Positions 6,398 to 14,381 of a stretch of DNA of 14,431 nt are shown piece by piece (the stretch's first letter is position 1; each line of letters starts with the position of its first letter). A program made the translations under genes and the position numbers. The notes beneath the pieces are model-generated. The model worked only from the letters and a program-made list of their open reading frames with translations. It searched no databases and was not told the origin of the DNA. The stretch is from RGIG8767 sp964386235 (GTDB lineage: Bacteria; Bacillota; Clostridia; Lachnospirales; Lachnospiraceae): assembly GCA_964386235.1 (NCBI GenBank), contig CAYLSH010000048.1:1-14431 (forward strand). The letters are read 5' to 3'.

Positions 6398-6745
6398 TTA
6401 CTCCTCTAATACTAACACTTTAATTTCCGGATAAAGATTAGAACCATATACCCGGTAATCCACCCGGAAATGCTCCTTATCATAAAGCAGGCCATACTTT
6501 TCCTCAAGATAGGAAAAACTTTCCGGATACCCGCCCTCTGTTACATAACATTGAAGAAGACTCTGTCTGATAGCTTCTTCCAGGTATTTTTGTTGCTCCT
6601 GAACTGAATTTTCAGCTGTTTTACCAATAATATAAACAAATAGGAATAACACAAACGCAAAAATAACCACGGATATTATAATTCCTTTGCGAGTGTTCCC
6701 TTTATTAACTCTCAGCACCTGATTTTTTCCGCAAAAACGTTTCAC
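6398..6745 (-). CDS. Small single-pass membrane protein of the pilus operon
   Basis: A 115-residue protein starting at a GTG (6745) with AGGAGG five bases upstream. A basic leader (NTRKG) precedes a strong membrane helix at about 21-40 (IIISVVIFAFVLFLFVYII). Then come a helical stretch (ENSVQEQQKYLEEAIRQSLL) and a compact beta region (YPESFSYLEEKYGLLY...VDYRVYGSNLYPEIKVLVLEE). The layout is pilin-like (RKG, helix, amphipathic continuation, small globular end), but the Glu at +5 is absent. Its place right after pilC and before the other pilin-like genes supports a pilin or pilus-assembly role. I do not recognise a named family. Confidence 0.7.
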   Translation of the reverse strand: MKRFCGKNQVLRVNKGNTRKGIIISVVIFAFVLFLFVYIIGKTAENSVQEQQKYLEEAIRQSLLQCYVTEGGYPESFSYLEEKYGLLYDKEHFRVDYRVYGSNLYPEIKVLVLEE

Positions 6746-6767
6746 ATCTGCCTCCTGATCACAACCA

Positions 6768-7838
6768 TTAGTAGATTCCCGTCATAATATTCAAAAGAGG
6801 AAGCATAACCGATAATAATATCAGTCCAACCACAATTGATAACACTATGACTAAAGTGGGCTCTACAACTGCAATCAGACTGTGAATCTCATCATCTGCC
6901 TCATCCTGATACGTTTCCGCCACTTTTTCCATAACCTGCTCCAGATTTCCCGTCTTAGCAGCCAAAATAACCATTTTTCCGTATAATCCCGTAAAAATAC
7001 CGGATAATGAAAATGCGGACGCAATGTCATTATCGTTTTCATATTTTTGGGCACAATCATTTATTTTTTGTTTCATCCGATCCGATGTAACAAGTCCGCC
7101 GGCCACTTCCAGACAGTGGCTCATATCCATTCCGCTGCTGATGGTCATTGCCATTCCGCTGGCAAAACGACTGATCATAATCTTATCGTAGATGCTTCTG
7201 AATGATTTTATTTTACAGACAACTGCCGTGAGACGTTTTCTGCCATTGGTTGTTCTGATCATGGAAATAGCCAATAAAATAAGTACTACCAATAGTCCCA
7301 CAATTAATACACTGTACTGAGTCAGAAAACTTCCTGCCCGAAGCAGACCGCCGGAAAACCCTTCCATACTGCTTCCCAACTGGATAAATACCCTTTCAAA
7401 AATCGGCATGATCTTGGTGACCAGTACAATAATGATGATAAGCATCATGGTCACCATAAGAAGAGGATAACTGACCGCACTGCGAATCGCCGAATAGATG
7501 GCGTTTTCTCTTTCGTAGTGGTTTGCAAGGGAGCGCAAAACCTCATCCGTTTTACCGGTCTGTTCCCCAATCTCTACCATATACGTATAATACTCCGGAA
7601 AAACTTCTGCATCACGAACCGCCATGGCAAAAGAACCGCTTGCATACATGGTGTCCTGCATTTTCCCAAGCAACTCTTTCTCACCGGGATCATCGGTTTC
7701 TTCCATCATCAGTGTGATTGCCTCCAAAGAGGAAACCCCGCTTGCGATCATCATATACATTTCATCCGAAAATGCAAAAAGTTCTTCTGCGGATAGTTTT
7801 TTATTCCATTTTTTTCTGACTTTATTCTCCTTTTTCAC
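6768..7838 (-). CDS. pilC: Type IV pilus inner-membrane platform protein PilC
   Basis: A 356-residue membrane protein that anchors the pilus motor and couples ATPase movement to pilin insertion or removal. Two T2SSF domains are visible (about 17-140 and 220-345), each with the family pattern of a helical bundle ending in P-rich membrane helices: GEQTGKTDEVLRSLANHYE (91-109) and the repeat GNLEQVMEKVAETYQDE (297-313). Membrane helices lie at about 124-145, 175-193 and 326-350. The start is a GTG with GAGGAG seven bases upstream, overlapping the stop region of the lipoprotein gene (12-base gap). It is slightly shorter than proteobacterial PilC (about 400), mainly at the N-terminus, as is common in Firmicutes. 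Confidence 0.93.
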   Translation of the reverse strand: MKKENKVRKKWNKKLSAEELFAFSDEMYMMIASGVSSLEAITLMMEETDDPGEKELLGKMQDTMYASGSFAMAVRDAEVFPEYYTYMVEIGEQTGKTDEVLRSLANHYERENAIYSAIRSAVSYPLLMVTMMLIIIIVLVTKIMPIFERVFIQLGSSMEGFSGGLLRAGSFLTQYSVLIVGLLVVLILLAISMIRTTNGRKRLTAVVCKIKSFRSIYDKIMISRFASGMAMTISSGMDMSHCLEVAGGLVTSDRMKQKINDCAQKYENDNDIASAFSLSGIFTGLYGKMVILAAKTGNLEQVMEKVAETYQDEADDEIHSLIAVVEPTLVIVLSIVVGLILLSVMLPLLNIMTGIY

Positions 7839-7850
7839 GCTCTTACTCCT

Positions 7851-8873
7851 CTAATATTTATACTGCAAATCATAATAATCATCAGCATTTTCCATCTGTT
7901 TTTTAACTTCAGCCGCTTTTGCGGAAGAAACAAGGGTGGGATCCATCAAAACCCAGTCCGTCCCGTCAAAAACAATATAATCTTCTATCCAGCCCTTTTC
8001 CTCTATGTATACACTGATCCATGCATGATAAACAGTGCCGGCATATCCGATTTCCAGTCTTGCCGGTATTCTCTGTGAGCGGAGCATGGATGCCATCAGG
8101 GATGAATAATCAAAACAGATACCCTTACCTGTTTTAAGGGTATCATCCACAACAGGAAGATACCCCGATTGTACAGTTTCTGCTTTATCATAATCATAGG
8201 TCACATTCTGCGTCACATAATAAAAAATAGCCTTTACTGCCTCAAGATCATCGCTCGCATCTGCAACAATCTCTGCCCCTTTTTTTACCGCTTCGCTATT
8301 ACTGTTAAAATCCACATAACGATTGGGATACAAAAAAACTTTTTTATCATCCTTAAGCTGCACGGAAACTTCCTGTGAGAATAATTCGGCATATTTATCA
8401 TCCACTACATTTTCATATATACCGATCCGATACGCGCCATTACCGTCAGACATGGGAAATACCGCATAACTGCCATCAATGGGAACCCGGTAATTATAAG
8501 TTGCACCCGAAGGAGTATCCAGAAGCATACGGACTTTGCCGGCACCTCCCGTATAGGAAACCATAATATAGCCTTCGGATAAATTGGAGGCATCCACACG
8601 AACACCTTCCGTTTCATAAACCACTGTACCGTCTGCACTTGGCACTAACACAACCGGTGTGTTATCCCGTTTTGCCACTGTTTTTTCTTTCGTCTGCTCA
8701 GGCTTTTTCCTGGTCTGCGTTGCTTTTACCTGAATATCCAGCAGTTCTTCCTGTGTAGAAATTTTCTCTCCGGGTATCATAACAATATCATTTGATACAC
8801 AGGCACACAGAAACGCAGTACAAACCATAAAAAGAATCACGCACAGGATCTTTTTACTGTAATTAAACATCAT
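7851..8873 (-). CDS. Transglutaminase-like lipoprotein heading the pilus operon
   Basis: A 340-residue exported protein. A signal peptide (1-24) ends in the lipobox L22-C-A-C25, so it should be lipid-anchored at Cys25. A linker rich in K, T and Q (40-70) follows, then a beta-rich region (75-175), and a transglutaminase/protease core at about 195-315. The catalytic triad is complete: C253 in GKGICFDYSSLMASML, H283 in VYHAWISVYI and D311 in LMDPTL. Such domains act as cysteine proteases, transglutaminases or peptide-processing enzymes; the substrate cannot be told. It is the first gene after a strong promoter and lies 12 bases from pilC, so it should be made together with the pilus. The ATG at 8873 has AGGAGA upstream. 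Confidence 0.85.
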   Translation of the reverse strand: MMFNYSKKILCVILFMVCTAFLCACVSNDIVMIPGEKISTQEELLDIQVKATQTRKKPEQTKEKTVAKRDNTPVVLVPSADGTVVYETEGVRVDASNLSEGYIMVSYTGGAGKVRMLLDTPSGATYNYRVPIDGSYAVFPMSDGNGAYRIGIYENVVDDKYAELFSQEVSVQLKDDKKVFLYPNRYVDFNSNSEAVKKGAEIVADASDDLEAVKAIFYYVTQNVTYDYDKAETVQSGYLPVVDDTLKTGKGICFDYSSLMASMLRSQRIPARLEIGYAGTVYHAWISVYIEEKGWIEDYIVFDGTDWVLMDPTLVSSAKAAEVKKQMENADDYYDLQYKY

Positions 8874-8922
8874 TTAACATTCTCCTGCATATGTCATACC
8901 ACTTTTCTCTTGCATTAGTAGT

Positions 8923-8951
8923 ATTGTAACAACTATAGGCATCCGTTTCAA
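8923..8951 (-). promoter_or_regulatory. Promoter of the pilus operon
   Basis: TTGAAA (8951-8946) and TACAAT (8928-8923) separated by exactly 17 bases, close to the sigma-A consensus. Transcription should start near 8916, giving a leader of about 40 bases. This makes the lipoprotein gene the first of a roughly 5-kb transcript ending at the hairpin 3912-3944. Confidence 0.75.
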
Positions 8952-8966
8952 TAGTAAAATAGGACG

Positions 8967-8988
8967 GTTCTTGCTTCTATCGAAGAAC
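8967..8988 (-). terminator. Weak hairpin at the end of the EAL protein gene
   Basis: GTTCTT and AAGAAC flank a 10-base loop, overlapping the last codons of the gene; a short T-rich tract (TATTTTACTATT) follows on the minus strand. If it ends transcription it does so poorly, and some read-through into the pilus operon is plausible. Confidence 0.3.
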
Positions 8989-11900
8989 GACCTTCTCGCC
9001 TTCTTTTATGTAAACATATTCTGCCATATCCAGACTGACATTTTCATCCATCATACCCACATTAGAAAGCAGAGAGGTTTTTATCTTACTTTCGAGTTTG
9101 CAAGAACTTCCCTTCACTTTTGCGGTTCTTGCCTGATTGCCCCATCCAACGGCTTCCACACCTTCTCCTGTAACGATCAGTGCACTGTTATTCAGATAAA
9201 TACTTACTTTACCCCTGTCCGAACCAACTCCATATATTTTGGTAGCGTGAAGATTCATCATAATATTGGCATGTGCGATGGACGTTTCACATTCATAGCC
9301 CTCAAAAGTACCAATACCAATGGCTTCTTCCGCATTCAGATCACTCATCCAGGTAATATGTTCCATTGAAAGATGAAGGTCACCCATGATGGAACCTACG
9401 CCGATCGCTCTGGCCGTGGCTACGTCTATGGTAAGATCACATCCGAAAATCATCGGATTGGTGTTGCCGCTGTATGAACCAATACCAACACCTTCCTGTC
9501 CCACCAGACGTATTACATATTTACCGCTTTGTATATGAATGCCTCCGCCGGTTCCGGAACCAATACCGATTCCGATCATACCGGTTCCGTTGATTTCGAT
9601 ACAACCATCCTGTTCAAAGAATAGTTTTCCGTGACCGGCATTCATATTATTTCCAATTCCGAAATAGTTGGATCCATTCACCAGAATATAGAGGTTTCCT
9701 TCTCCTTTTATGGTTAGTTTGGAATCCTGCGGCACACGGATACCTCCATCCATGCAACGATTTTCTCCCTGTAAAACGATGGTTACATCACAGTCATTTC
9801 CGATATCAACGCAGACACCGTGTCCTTTCCCTTTCAGTGTAACATTATTAAAGGTAATGTTTCCCTTATAACCATTTTTTACACGTAGGTACATATCGTT
9901 TTCTACGTTTAAAGCACCGGTAAGCGTAACATCCCCATACCGATCACCTTCCTGTGAAATCTCAAGAATGGAATAATTATCCGCTGCCAGTTTGGCAAGG
10001 GAAATATGACTCTCCTTACCGGAGAGATATACCTGGCGGCCCTTATAGTGTCTTTCCATATTGTTAAATTCAATGATTTCATTTTTAACTGTTTTGGATA
10101 TGGAATCCATCAGTTCTTCGGCAGGTCTTGCGGTATAGTATCCCTGAATCAGGTCCACGCCCAAACGAATAACCATCTGCAGTTCTTCTGCTGTTTCCAC
10201 ACCTTCCGCCAAAACCACAATATTATTGTCATGTGAAAACGTGATAATATCTTTTACAAAATGTTGTTTTTGCGGACTATCCTGAATATCCGACAAAAGC
10301 ATTCTGTCAATCTTAACATATTCCGGCATATAGCGGAGCAGATTCGTGACATTGGAATAACCGGTTCCATAATCATCAATGGCCGTTTTCACACCTATAT
10401 CCGTAAAATATCCCTGCAATCTGGACAATTCCTCATCCGTCAATTCCTGCTGTTCAGTCAGTTCCACAATAACCGTATCCGGCAATTCCTTTACATACTG
10501 TGCCATCATCATGGCATCTTCTCCCTGCAATAAATTACCGGGTATACTGTTAATGAAAATCTTGCGCCCGTTATGAAATGCTTTCTTGTTTTTGCTTACA
10601 ATATCGAGGACATTAAAGAATGTCATCTTTTCCACGTCATATAATCGTCCAAAGTATTCTGCATACTTTAATACAACAGGGGGCGCCATATAAGGATTGG
10701 TGTCCGGACGCATCAGTGCTTCATAACCAAAAATCTCCCCATTTTTTGCATCTACGATGGGCTGGAAATGATAGCGGAACAAATTTTCATCCAGTAATTT
10801 TTCTACTATTCTTGTTTCTTTCTGTTCTTCCTGTGTTAATTCATCATGCCATGCATTCTTTCTTTCGCTGATCTTATCACCGTTTTTCTTGCTGACAGCA
10901 ACATTGACAAGTCGCTCCAGTTCTTCACTTGAGGATGGTTTTCCAACTTCTATACCATGGTACAATTCTACATCGTATTCCCTGTCTAAGACACTTTTGG
11001 ATGCTATAAACTGATCCAGGATAGCGTTGTACCCATCCCAAAGCGTATCATGCGGATCCTCCCTGGAGATCAGAATGGTAATCATTTCCCCATTGCCAAA
11101 ACAGGCACTGATACCATCTTTGAAGGTATCCTTTAAAGCATGTGCCATCATAAGGATCACACGATCCCCCTCTGCCCTTCCGTACATCTCATTAATCTTC
11201 GTCAATTCTTTGATATCAATGGCAAGAACACCGACATATGCATCCTCTTCTTTGATCCGATGCATAATCTGTTTTTTCTGTTGTAGAAATCCGTTGTAAT
11301 TGTACAATCCGGTCATGGCATCATGAATACGGGTTGCCTCTAACATCTGGTTACTGCGCTGGATGGCCTCAATTCTTCTGAAACACTCCAATGCCTGCAT
11401 CACATTGCGTAACCACATACGATACGTTGCATCATACACTCCGGGCTTACCCTCATAACAGAGAGTCGCATAGCCAAAACACAGATCTTCAAAATGAAGC
11501 GGTGAAAAATAGTATACTCTGGGTCTGTCATGTTCTTCCTGCAGATCCGGAATCAGTGTATTTTTATCAAAATAACGTTCAAAACTGATCTCCCCGGCAC
11601 GTCCTCCGTCTTCGCCGCATTCTAACACCTCCAGCATATGGGAAGAAAAGACCGTATCAGAGCGTCCTTCTCTCTCCCTTTTGTCCATATCAATCCAGTC
11701 TTCATTCAGGCAGATATGAAAAGAAGTAAAATCACGGATCTGATGAACATAACTGTCAACGGTTTTTATCAGGTTATAAAGAGTCGTCTGGCACAAGAGA
11801 TCCTCGTTCATATGGTTATTGGCAGCAAAAAATGTTCTGCCGGAGGATTCCGTATCCCAACTCTGACGCAGATAAACCTTGGGCGCTACAATGGCACTTT

Positions 11901-12762
11901 CACACCCGCAACTGCTACCAATAAATAATTCTCCCTGTCCATCAAATTCAGGCAATGCATCGCCTGATAACATGGCATGAATATACTCTGCTGTATATCC
12001 GCCATATTGCGTAACCGGTAATGGCACCGAAGTAATGGGCTTGGGACTGTTCATGCCGGCTTCTATCAGATCATAACCGATCACGGCAACATCTTCCGGT
12101 ACACGATATCCGTATTTGGTCAGCATCTTGGCAGCACCAATTGCCATATAATCATTGGCGCAGGCAATGGCGCGGGGCATTTTAATTCCTTCCTTAACCA
12201 GTTTCGTAACAAACTCTTCGCCGCCATTGAACCAGAAATTACCATAGTAAATCCATTCCTCCAATACAGGCAGATCATGTTCCTCCATACATTTTTTAAA
12301 TGCATTCAGACGCTGCATGGAATGTTTATGTCCTTCCCATCCTGTTACATATGCAATATCACGATATCCGTGCTCATCAATCAGATGAGAAATAAGTTGG
12401 TCGGTAGTCTTACCGTAATCCATTTCTACGTATGGAAATAAATCACTTTCCTTGTCCACAACAAGTACTTTTCCGGAATAATGCTTATGTACATCTTTTT
12501 CTATATTGTCTGCAACATACGGAATCTGTATTGTATCCAGCATCAGTACAATCGCATCATACTGATTATAGTTGACAAGGGAAAATATAGAACTTTCCCC
12601 CAGCTCCCTTGCGTGGGATTCCTGGAATCTCCGGTACATAGAAAATACACATACATCCATATCATATGAAAAAGTTTTCTGTAAAAAACCAAGAAGAAAA
12701 TTCTTGGGATATTCTTCTTCCGCTTCTCCTACTAATATGGCAATTCTTTTTCGTACGCTCAT
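8977..12762 (-). CDS. LacI-type sensor / degenerate GGDEF / EAL phosphodiesterase with beta-helix-like C-terminus
   Basis: A 1261-residue, apparently cytoplasmic protein with no membrane helix. Residues 1-290: LacI-type ligand-binding fold (RAIACANDYMAIGAAKML, VPEDVAVIGYDLIEAG, ITSVPLPVTQYGG), without the DNA-binding headpiece. About 310-465: GAF-like region typical of such regulators. 478-640: GGDEF domain with the signature changed to GNGEM (556-560), so cyclase activity is unlikely. 650-890: EAL domain with E681-A-L, N738, E767, D796-D797, K817, E853 and Q873 (QGYY) all present, predicting active c-di-GMP hydrolysis. About 935-1230: repetitive glycine-rich strands (GIGIGSGTGGG, GVGIGSYSG, AIGVGSIMG, AIGIGTFEG, YGVGSDRG) resembling a right-handed beta-helix. 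GGAGG precedes the ATG. It probably lowers c-di-GMP in response to a sugar-like ligand; the ligand and the role of the helix are unknown. Confidence 0.9.
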   Translation of the reverse strand: MSVRKRIAILVGEAEEEYPKNFLLGFLQKTFSYDMDVCVFSMYRRFQESHARELGESSIFSLVNYNQYDAIVLMLDTIQIPYVADNIEKDVHKHYSGKVLVVDKESDLFPYVEMDYGKTTDQLISHLIDEHGYRDIAYVTGWEGHKHSMQRLNAFKKCMEEHDLPVLEEWIYYGNFWFNGGEEFVTKLVKEGIKMPRAIACANDYMAIGAAKMLTKYGYRVPEDVAVIGYDLIEAGMNSPKPITSVPLPVTQYGGYTAEYIHAMLSGDALPEFDGQGELFIGSSCGCESAIVAPKVYLRQSWDTESSGRTFFAANNHMNEDLLCQTTLYNLIKTVDSYVHQIRDFTSFHICLNEDWIDMDKREREGRSDTVFSSHMLEVLECGEDGGRAGEISFERYFDKNTLIPDLQEEHDRPRVYYFSPLHFEDLCFGYATLCYEGKPGVYDATYRMWLRNVMQALECFRRIEAIQRSNQMLEATRIHDAMTGLYNYNGFLQQKKQIMHRIKEEDAYVGVLAIDIKELTKINEMYGRAEGDRVILMMAHALKDTFKDGISACFGNGEMITILISREDPHDTLWDGYNAILDQFIASKSVLDREYDVELYHGIEVGKPSSSEELERLVNVAVSKKNGDKISERKNAWHDELTQEEQKETRIVEKLLDENLFRYHFQPIVDAKNGEIFGYEALMRPDTNPYMAPPVVLKYAEYFGRLYDVEKMTFFNVLDIVSKNKKAFHNGRKIFINSIPGNLLQGEDAMMMAQYVKELPDTVIVELTEQQELTDEELSRLQGYFTDIGVKTAIDDYGTGYSNVTNLLRYMPEYVKIDRMLLSDIQDSPQKQHFVKDIITFSHDNNIVVLAEGVETAEELQMVIRLGVDLIQGYYTARPAEELMDSISKTVKNEIIEFNNMERHYKGRQVYLSGKESHISLAKLAADNYSILEISQEGDRYGDVTLTGALNVENDMYLRVKNGYKGNITFNNVTLKGKGHGVCVDIGNDCDVTIVLQGENRCMDGGIRVPQDSKLTIKGEGNLYILVNGSNYFGIGNNMNAGHGKLFFEQDGCIEINGTGMIGIGIGSGTGGGIHIQSGKYVIRLVGQEGVGIGSYSGNTNPMIFGCDLTIDVATARAIGVGSIMGDLHLSMEHITWMSDLNAEEAIGIGTFEGYECETSIAHANIMMNLHATKIYGVGSDRGKVSIYLNNSALIVTGEGVEAVGWGNQARTAKVKGSSCKLESKIKTSLLSNVGMMDENVSLDMAEYVYIKEGEKVVLR

Positions 12763-12803
12763 TCTTTATCCTCCGCAATACTATTTTCGGAATGTTTATT
12801 TAT

Positions 12804-12833
12804 ATTTTACTACAAAATAGGGGGTTTTAGCAA
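12804..12833 (-). promoter_or_regulatory. Possible promoter of the EAL protein gene
   Basis: TTGCTA (12833-12828) and TAAAAT (12809-12804), 18-base spacer, about 40 bases before the ATG at 12762. It is a moderate match in an AT-rich region where chance matches are common. Confidence 0.4.
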
Positions 12834-12849
12834 ATATCTTCTTACATTT

Positions 12850-12961
12850 CCTGGTAAAAATATATTATTACTATATCTTGTATTTATATTCAATAAATTT
12901 TCGCACAATTCGCAATTAATTATGGTATTTTTCCGCAAGTTGTTATATAATTATTACCAGG
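12850..12961. promoter_or_regulatory. Divergent intergenic region with separated inverted repeat
   Basis: The 262 bases between the two divergent signalling genes are very AT-rich and hold no ORF. CCTGGTAA at 12850-12857 recurs inverted as TTACCAGG at 12954-12961, and both arms continue into similar AT-rich sequence. The arms lie between the two proposed promoters, as expected of a shared operator bound at two sites, but no regulator is identified. Confidence 0.3.
12946..12951 (+). promoter_or_regulatory. -10 element of the MshEN-CheX-REC gene
   Basis: A perfect TATAAT 79 bases before the ATG at 13025. No good -35 stands 16-18 bases upstream (best TGGTAT), which suggests an activator-dependent or weak promoter. 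The leader of about 65 bases has a small TTTCC/GGAAA dyad (12964-12978) and no c-di-GMP riboswitch signature. Confidence 0.45.
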
Positions 12962-13024
12962 TATTTCCTTTTAGGGAAAAGTTATAAGGAAATCGCAAGA
13001 AATAATCAGACAGGGAGAGAAAAT

Positions 13025-14329
13025 ATGTTTAGTCAGTTATTCGGGAATTATCTTATTGAAAAAAAGATCATTAGCAGGGAAGAATATGTATCCTCTGTGC
13101 AGAAGCAATTATCCATCCGCGTAAAGTTGGGCACCATTGCCATTGCCGAAGGATTATTGGATGAAGAACAGGTGGATATGATTAATAAACAGCAGATGCA
13201 GTTTGATAAACGTTTTGGTGATATTGCCATCGAAAAAGGTCTTCTTACCTTATCCCAGATCGGAGAACTGTTAGACAAGCAGGGCAACCCTTACATGCAG
13301 TTTATAGAAGCATTAACCGAATGCACCAGGTTAACCCCAACGGTATTAGAAAAGACCCTTTCCGTATTCCAGAAAGAAATGGGCTTTTCCGATGAGGAAA
13401 TGACAGCACTGAAAAGAGATGATTTAGATTCCATGATTCCAATATTTGCATTTTCCGCCAAGCCACACGTAACGGAACTTGCAGGGCTTATGGTCAGAAA
13501 TATCAACCGCTTTATCACAAGGGATTTCTACATTGGTAAGATTAAAAGGCTTGATTCCTTACCTTATTGTCACCTGGCCGGACAAAAAACCATTGGTAAA
13601 GACTACATACAACTTGCTTTAGCCGAGACTGAGGACGAAGGAGCTTTCACTCTTCTTGCCTCCCGTTTTTCCGGCGAAGAACACAAAGAAGCGGATGAAG
13701 ATGCATTTGATGCGGTATGTGAATTTATCAATGTTAACAGTGGTCTGTATGCATCCGAACTAAGTAAAAAAGAAATAGACCTGGATATGGAACCCGTATT
13801 TGCTTATAAAGACCAGATGATTAGCGGTGAATTCTATGCCCTCCCCATCTACATTGAAAACAAAAGGATTGATCTGATCATCGCTGTCAACTCCGATACT
13901 AACATGGGAGATATTCCCTTTACCTATACCACCGTCGGAAGCATTGTATACGAAGCGGATCCCAATGCCAGGGGGACTGTTCTTTTAGTGGATGATTCCA
14001 AGATGTCCAGAAAAATGCTTAAAAATCTCTTGGAAGATGAGGGCTATTCTGTCATTGCAGAGGCCGGTGACGGTTTGGAAGCCATTGAAGCCTACCAAAA
14101 ATATACTCCGGATCTCATCACATTGGATATTACCATGCCAAACATGGATGGACTGGAAGCCTTAAAAGAATTGATTCAAATAGATCCTGATGTAAAAGTA
14201 ATCATGATTACCGCAGCCGGACAACAGAACAAACTCATTGAGGCATTAAAGATCGGTGCCAAGAAATTTATCACCAAACCTTTTGAAAAAGAAGAAGTCA
14301 TACACAATGTCAACGAAGTAATGGAATAA
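13025..14329 (+). CDS. MshEN (c-di-GMP-binding) / CheX-like phosphatase / receiver fusion
   Basis: A 434-residue cytoplasmic protein. Residues 5-28, 34-57 and 63-86 are three copies of a 24-residue motif at an exact 29-residue period, the length and 5-residue spacing of MshEN c-di-GMP-binding motifs. Copies 2 and 3 fit best (KLGTIAIAEGLL...Q57, RFGDIAIEKGLL...L83-x2-Q86); copy 1 is degenerate (LFG..LIEKKII...Q28). Residues 148-290 resemble CheX/CheC chemotaxis phosphatases with the key E233-x-x-N236 in DAVCEFINVNSG. Residues 317-434 are a receiver domain with D323-D324, phospho-acceptor D368 (LITLDITMP), T396 and K418 (TKPF), all intact. It could read c-di-GMP and handle phosphoryl groups in a CheY-type pathway. 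GGGAGAG precedes the ATG. It is divergent from a c-di-GMP phosphodiesterase gene and near a pilus operon. Confidence 0.85.
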   Translation: MFSQLFGNYLIEKKIISREEYVSSVQKQLSIRVKLGTIAIAEGLLDEEQVDMINKQQMQFDKRFGDIAIEKGLLTLSQIGELLDKQGNPYMQFIEALTECTRLTPTVLEKTLSVFQKEMGFSDEEMTALKRDDLDSMIPIFAFSAKPHVTELAGLMVRNINRFITRDFYIGKIKRLDSLPYCHLAGQKTIGKDYIQLALAETEDEGAFTLLASRFSGEEHKEADEDAFDAVCEFINVNSGLYASELSKKEIDLDMEPVFAYKDQMISGEFYALPIYIENKRIDLIIAVNSDTNMGDIPFTYTTVGSIVYEADPNARGTVLLVDDSKMSRKMLKNLLEDEGYSVIAEAGDGLEAIEAYQKYTPDLITLDITMPNMDGLEALKELIQIDPDVKVIMITAAGQQNKLIEALKIGAKKFITKPFEKEEVIHNVNEVME

Positions 14330-14347
14330 AATAAAAGAAAAAAGAAT

Positions 14348-14371
14348 CGCCGGCTCCCAAAAGAGCCGGCG
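14348..14371 (+). terminator. Terminator of the MshEN-CheX-REC gene
   Basis: CGCCGGCTC and GAGCCGGCG form a 9-bp GC-rich stem with a CCAAAA loop, followed by TTTTATTTTAT. It starts 18 bases after the stop codon. Confidence 0.9.
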
Positions 14372-14381
14372 TTTTATTTTA

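Noticed and set aside
9480..9900. Tandem DNA repeats in the 3' part of the EAL protein gene
   Set aside because: The repeats are at protein level (glycine-rich strands); the DNA copies differ and show no fixed period.
12952..13024. A c-di-GMP riboswitch in the leader of the MshEN-CheX-REC gene
   Set aside because: The leader is only about 65 bases and lacks the conserved GGGCAAACC- and GACGCAAAGCC-type elements.
13048..13518. Minus-strand ORFs opposite the MshEN-CheX-REC gene
   Set aside because: They are antisense to a gene with clear domains and have no supporting ribosome sites.
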